From assembly GCA_037624485.1 (NCBI GenBank), contig JASJJC010000002.1:39882-103881 (forward strand): 64,000 nt of DNA, in the 5' to 3' direction. A model generated the notes under the pieces. It saw only the letters and a program-made list of their open reading frames with translations. It was not told where the DNA came from and did no database searches. The position numbers were made by a program, and so were the translations under genes. The stretch's first letter is position 1, and each line of letters starts with the position of its first letter. This DNA is from JAFMKE01 sp037624485 (lineage in GTDB: Bacteria; Bacteroidota; Bacteroidia; Chitinophagales; UBA8649). Below, piece after piece: positions 61,164 to 64,000 of this stretch.

Positions 61164-63026
61164 TTAATCGAGAACTACCTTTTTTTCTACGGAGCCATCT
61201 GAATATTGATAGATTAGGACAACCCCTTTTTCGAATTCAGTTTCTCGCCCTATCAAATCGGTAATTCGCAGTAATTGACGCTCAATATTAGGATCGACTT
61301 CTACAATTCCGACAGGTTTAGCACATAATTGCTCAAAAAACAGCCAGGCTTGTCTACTCGCTGAGAGATCCATATTTCCCGCTGCTCCTGGCCAATCATG
61401 CCCACCTCCATCTACAGTATACAGCCAAACTTGAGTGCAGGAAGTATTTTCTGTGTATTTGTCTGAACTAACAGAGCTGCCATCCGTTGGGTCGATGTTC
61501 GGAAAATTACTTGATGCTAGATTTGTTAGCCCGTAGAGGTTGACCCAGTAATCGATTGTATTTGTAATGCTTGGATACGCTCCCCATCCATCATTATTCA
61601 TTGGATCACCATTTATGGGTGTAATATTGTCATTCGTGCCATGGATTTCAAGAATTGATACTTCTCTCACTTGATTACACGTATCTATAATGTGCTGAAG
61701 CATCATCCCAGCAACAGGTGCAATCGCTTTGAACGTTTCAGAAGATTCACAGGCAAGTAGGTAGGAAAAATCTCCTCCATTGGACATTCCCGTAGAAAAA
61801 ATTTCTTCATTACTCAAAGAATTCTGTGCACTTAGCAAATCAATGAGATCATCAACAAAAACCACATCATTGACCGTTTCATTTGGTTGAAAATCATAAC
61901 CAACGTTCCAGAAAGTGGTATTATCGAAATCTTCCGTTCCTTGTGGGTAACAAACGGCAAATCCGAACTCTTCGGCAAGAGCATTAAATTGGCTGTAATT
62001 CATGATATCTTCGGCATTTCCTCCATAGCCATGAAAAACCATAACCAATGGACAATTTGCTGCTGCTGAACTTGCATGATAGTAAATATAGTCACGGCTA
62101 AATGCACCGCTAACTATAGTCCCGTATTCTGCCGCGATAAGATTCATAGATAGAATATCATTTGTTGCATTTGAATCTACTGGCTGTCCATTTACATTGC
62201 TTATAGATACATCCAAGCTGTAGACTCCACTATTGGTAATTTGCATTTGATCCGTATGAGAAAAGTTGAAGCTGCCTAGAGAGGGAATAGACAAACCGCT
62301 AATATTATTGGTATAAACCGATCCGCCAATTGTCCATGACAAATCGAATGATTGAATTGTTTCTGTCCCAATATTTGTTACAACTCCCGTTATTGGATTC
62401 ATTGAACCTGTCGAAGGAGTAGAAGAGACGTTTATTGAGCTTAAAGCCAAATCCATCCCTGTAACTTCTAAGACCTCAACGTCATCAATAGCCCAGCCAA
62501 ATAGCCAATTGAAATCATCAAAATAATGAAAGCCAAGCATCACGTTGGAATTCCCTACCAGAGAATTAAGACTTACTGTTTGAGCGTCCCACTGATCGTT
62601 GTCAACTCCAGCGATTGTTTGTAAAATCGACCACGTCATTCCATTGTCCAGTGAAAACTCTACAGTCGCTATCTCAGTACCACCGAATAGAGTGCCACCG
62701 TTAAAATAATTCTGAAATTGAAGCGCTGCCGAACTCACCCCAGTTAAGTCCAAAGACGGTGTGATAAGGTAGTCTTCGGATTTGTCGCAATCACAGGCAT
62801 CATCGTTCGTCGCAATAAAATTTCCATGTGACGAAATTGTCCAATATGGGCTTTGAAGCGAAGTATTGGTTCCTAGTAGCCAACCACCATCAGTTGCGCT
62901 GGTTGATTGACTCCATCCAACAGGAAGCGTTCCGAGTGCGAAATCCTCTGATAAAAATACAGTTTGACCAAAAACAGTTATTGAACACAGGTGTAATACA
63001 AAAAGAAAAGCAGTTAATTGTTTCAT
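61164..63026 (-). CDS. Secreted esterase/depolymerase-like protein with adhesion-type N-terminal domain
   Basis: 620 residues. Signal peptide MKQLTAFLFVLHLCSITVFG. Residues about 25-190 form a MAM/choice-of-anchor-like beta domain (FLSEDFALGTLPVGWSQS; GWAIDDVEV). Residues 195-300 are a CARDB-like domain. Residues 310-565 are an alpha/beta-hydrolase of the PHB-depolymerase/feruloyl-esterase type, with Ser in GMSNGGDFSYL, Asp in HGTNDNITP and His in GGGHDWPG. The short tail (DLIGRETEFEKGVVLIYQYS) resembles a T9SS sorting signal, though a weak one. Substrate unknown. Confidence 0.83.
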   Translation of the reverse strand: MKQLTAFLFVLHLCSITVFGQTVFLSEDFALGTLPVGWSQSTSATDGGWLLGTNTSLQSPYWTISSHGNFIATNDDACDCDKSEDYLITPSLDLTGVSSAALQFQNYFNGGTLFGGTEIATVEFSLDNGMTWSILQTIAGVDNDQWDAQTVSLNSLVGNSNVMLGFHYFDDFNWLFGWAIDDVEVLEVTGMDLALSSINVSSTPSTGSMNPITGVVTNIGTETIQSFDLSWTIGGSVYTNNISGLSIPSLGSFNFSHTDQMQITNSGVYSLDVSISNVNGQPVDSNATNDILSMNLIAAEYGTIVSGAFSRDYIYYHASSAAANCPLVMVFHGYGGNAEDIMNYSQFNALAEEFGFAVCYPQGTEDFDNTTFWNVGYDFQPNETVNDVVFVDDLIDLLSAQNSLSNEEIFSTGMSNGGDFSYLLACESSETFKAIAPVAGMMLQHIIDTCNQVREVSILEIHGTNDNITPINGDPMNNDGWGAYPSITNTIDYWVNLYGLTNLASSNFPNIDPTDGSSVSSDKYTENTSCTQVWLYTVDGGGHDWPGAAGNMDLSASRQAWLFFEQLCAKPVGIVEVDPNIERQLLRITDLIGRETEFEKGVVLIYQYSDGSVEKKVVLD

Positions 63027-63169
63027 GTATTAGACTTTTGCGAAATTAGAGCTTTATTACTCTTCTTAAAGGTAATTAAAGTAAGAACAATTACTTCAAA
63101 GAGTAATATTTTTTGATACTTAAAAAGGAGAAGGGGAAAATTCTAATTTTCAGTTGCATACAACGATTA

Positions 63170-63200
63170 GTATAAGCGGCCGTTTTAATGCCGCTTATAC
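63170..63200. repeat. Perfect inverted repeat between secreted-protein genes
   Basis: GTATAAGCGGC (63170-63180) and GCCGCTTATAC (63190-63200) with a 9-nt loop. Flanked by ACAACG and TTGTTAAC. It may end the minus-strand surface-protein transcript, though no clear T run follows. Confidence 0.6.
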
Positions 63201-63217
63201 ATTGTTAACAAATCGTT

Positions 63218-64000
63218 TTATTCTTTTACGAATCGTATTACTGCTTTTTGATTCCCAGTTTCAATTTTCAGTAGATAGATACCTGCTGGCTCATCAATTT
63301 TTAAATTCAGGAGCTTTGTTCCATTATATTCTTTGGATTCGATTAATCTCCCGCTCAAATCTGTTATTGTTATTAATATAGAATTGTAGGTTTTATCTAA
63401 ATCAACTGAAAAGTTTCCTTTAGTTGGATTTGGATAAATGTTAAACTCGCTTCCAAAATTATTTTCTAAAATCCCAGTTGTAATTATATTCACACAAGCA
63501 GTAGTATCTATACATCCATTTTCAGTTAACTCAACAGCATAGTTACCATTTGCTACTGCGGTATAGGATTGTCCAGTTTCACCAGGAATAGTTGCATTAC
63601 TGTTATCACAATCTAACCATTGGTAGCTTGCACCTAAATTATTTGCTGTAATAATAGCTCCTGATGATGATGTCGTAATGTCAGTAACATTATTAATAGT
63701 CAAATCTAAAGTTACCAAAGAGTCACAACCATTAGCAGTACCTCCGATAATATTAAAAGTAGCTAAGTTGTTACTTGCTGTGTAGTTGATACCATCAATC
63801 CAAGTGTAGGAGTTACATTCTGTTCTGGTGTCCGTTCCTGAAGTAGAATTAACAATTGTCAAGTCTAAAGTTACCAATGAATCACAACCATTAGTAGCAC
63901 CATTAGTAATGTTAAAAGTAGCTAAGTTGTTACTTGCTGTGTAGTTGATACCATCAATCCAAGTGTAAGAATTACATTCTGTTCGGGTGTCCGTACCTGA
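63218..64000 (-). CDS. Repeat-containing T9SS surface protein, 3' part only
   Basis: Partial: the frame is open from the window edge, 260 residues plus stop. The upstream part has 53-residue repeats (CDSLVTLDLTI, then TRTECNSYTWIDGINYTAS). An Ig-like segment follows with QWLDCDNSNATIPGETGQSY and a CIDTTACV ending. The last 80 residues are a type A T9SS sorting domain starting FNIYPNPTKGNFSVDL with AGIYLLKIETG. The cysteine pairs and repeats are typical of long adhesins such as SprB-like or gliding-related proteins. Confidence 0.9.
   Translation of the reverse strand, partial: SGTDTRTECNSYTWIDGINYTASNNLATFNITNGATNGCDSLVTLDLTIVNSTSGTDTRTECNSYTWIDGINYTASNNLATFNIIGGTANGCDSLVTLDLTINNVTDITTSSSGAIITANNLGASYQWLDCDNSNATIPGETGQSYTAVANGNYAVELTENGCIDTTACVNIITTGILENNFGSEFNIYPNPTKGNFSVDLDKTYNSILITITDLSGRLIESKEYNGTKLLNLKIDEPAGIYLLKIETGNQKAVIRFVKE
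63699..64000. repeat. 159-bp tandem coding repeat
   Basis: Unit 63699-63857 is followed by a near-identical copy from 63858 to the window end (143 bp seen). The unit length is exactly 53 codons, so repeat gain or loss keeps the reading frame. More copies probably continue beyond the window. Confidence 0.85.

Noticed and set aside
63150..63215. Integron attC-like site
   Set aside because: The hairpin and GTTAAC look suggestive, but the flanking bases do not fit the R and L core consensus, and no integrase or cassette array is in view.
1..64000. CRISPR arrays, prophage or transposons
   Set aside because: No regularly spaced short repeats, phage structural genes, transposases or recombinases were found on either strand.

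Overview
The window reads as ordinary chromosome of an AT-rich marine-type Bacteroidota, most likely order Flavobacteriales. Evidence: a fused LpxC-FabZ, PorX and several secreted proteins with type IX secretion (T9SS) C-terminal sorting domains, a bacillithiol deacetylase (BshB1), a mevalonate-type isoprenoid gene set, DUF3822 next to rsmD/coaD, a PUR-alpha-like DUF3276 protein, and recurring TAnnTTTG -7 promoter boxes with no obvious Shine-Dalgarno sequences. There is no rRNA, CRISPR array, prophage or intact insertion sequence. One tRNA gene (CAT anticodon) is present, followed by what looks like a decayed tRNA copy.

Layout. 0-8 kb: glutathione peroxidase plus BshB1 (thiol redox), an ABC exporter, a penicillin-acylase-family hydrolase, a rhomboid protease and a MATE exporter. 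8-14 kb: an anchored unknown protein, DUF3822, rsmD and coaD, then a mevalonate block (HMG-CoA reductase, GHMP kinase, diphosphomevalonate decarboxylase), a terminator and the tRNA region. 14-16.7 kb: a Cys-rich CWC/DUF5522 protein, Kdo transferase and an outer-membrane barrel. 16.8-25.4 kb: a tight ten-gene nucleotide-sugar operon (aminotransferase, two UDP-sugar dehydrogenases, UDP-xylose synthase, acetyltransferase, RfbB, epimerase, PHP phosphatase, RfbC) with no glycosyltransferase, flippase or polymerase.

25.4-34 kb: a zinc-finger protein, a Kazal lipoprotein, an ACMSD-like amidohydrolase, alanine dehydrogenase, tsaE, the T9SS regulator porX, an FMN reductase, a T9SS-exported M43 protease and an HD phosphohydrolase. 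34-39 kb: lipid A and fatty-acid genes (lpxD, lpxC-fabZ, lpxA, an ABC ATPase, fabD). 39-48.5 kb: a nucleoside transporter with a lipoprotein-like N-terminus, a DUF151 nuclease, etfBA, tilS, a second M43 protease and malate dehydrogenase. 48.5-60.8 kb: an ALDH8A1-like dehydrogenase, bioA, an AlkB homologue, coaE, yajC, DUF1573, nusB, leucine dehydrogenase, an ABC exporter, the PUR-like protein, ychF and sufS. 60.8-64 kb: a 400-bp stretch with small possible gene remnants, a secreted esterase and the 3' end of a large repeat-bearing T9SS surface protein that runs off the window.

The most interesting regularity is in gene starts. At about nine genes a TAnnTTTG-like box ends 4 bp (once 5 bp) before the start codon, which predicts leaderless mRNAs and fixes several start codons. 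Other points worth checking are a perfect 20-bp palindrome in front of the HMG-CoA reductase gene, the tRNA-like remnant, the altered GPPY motif in RsmD, and the incomplete nucleotide-sugar pathways.
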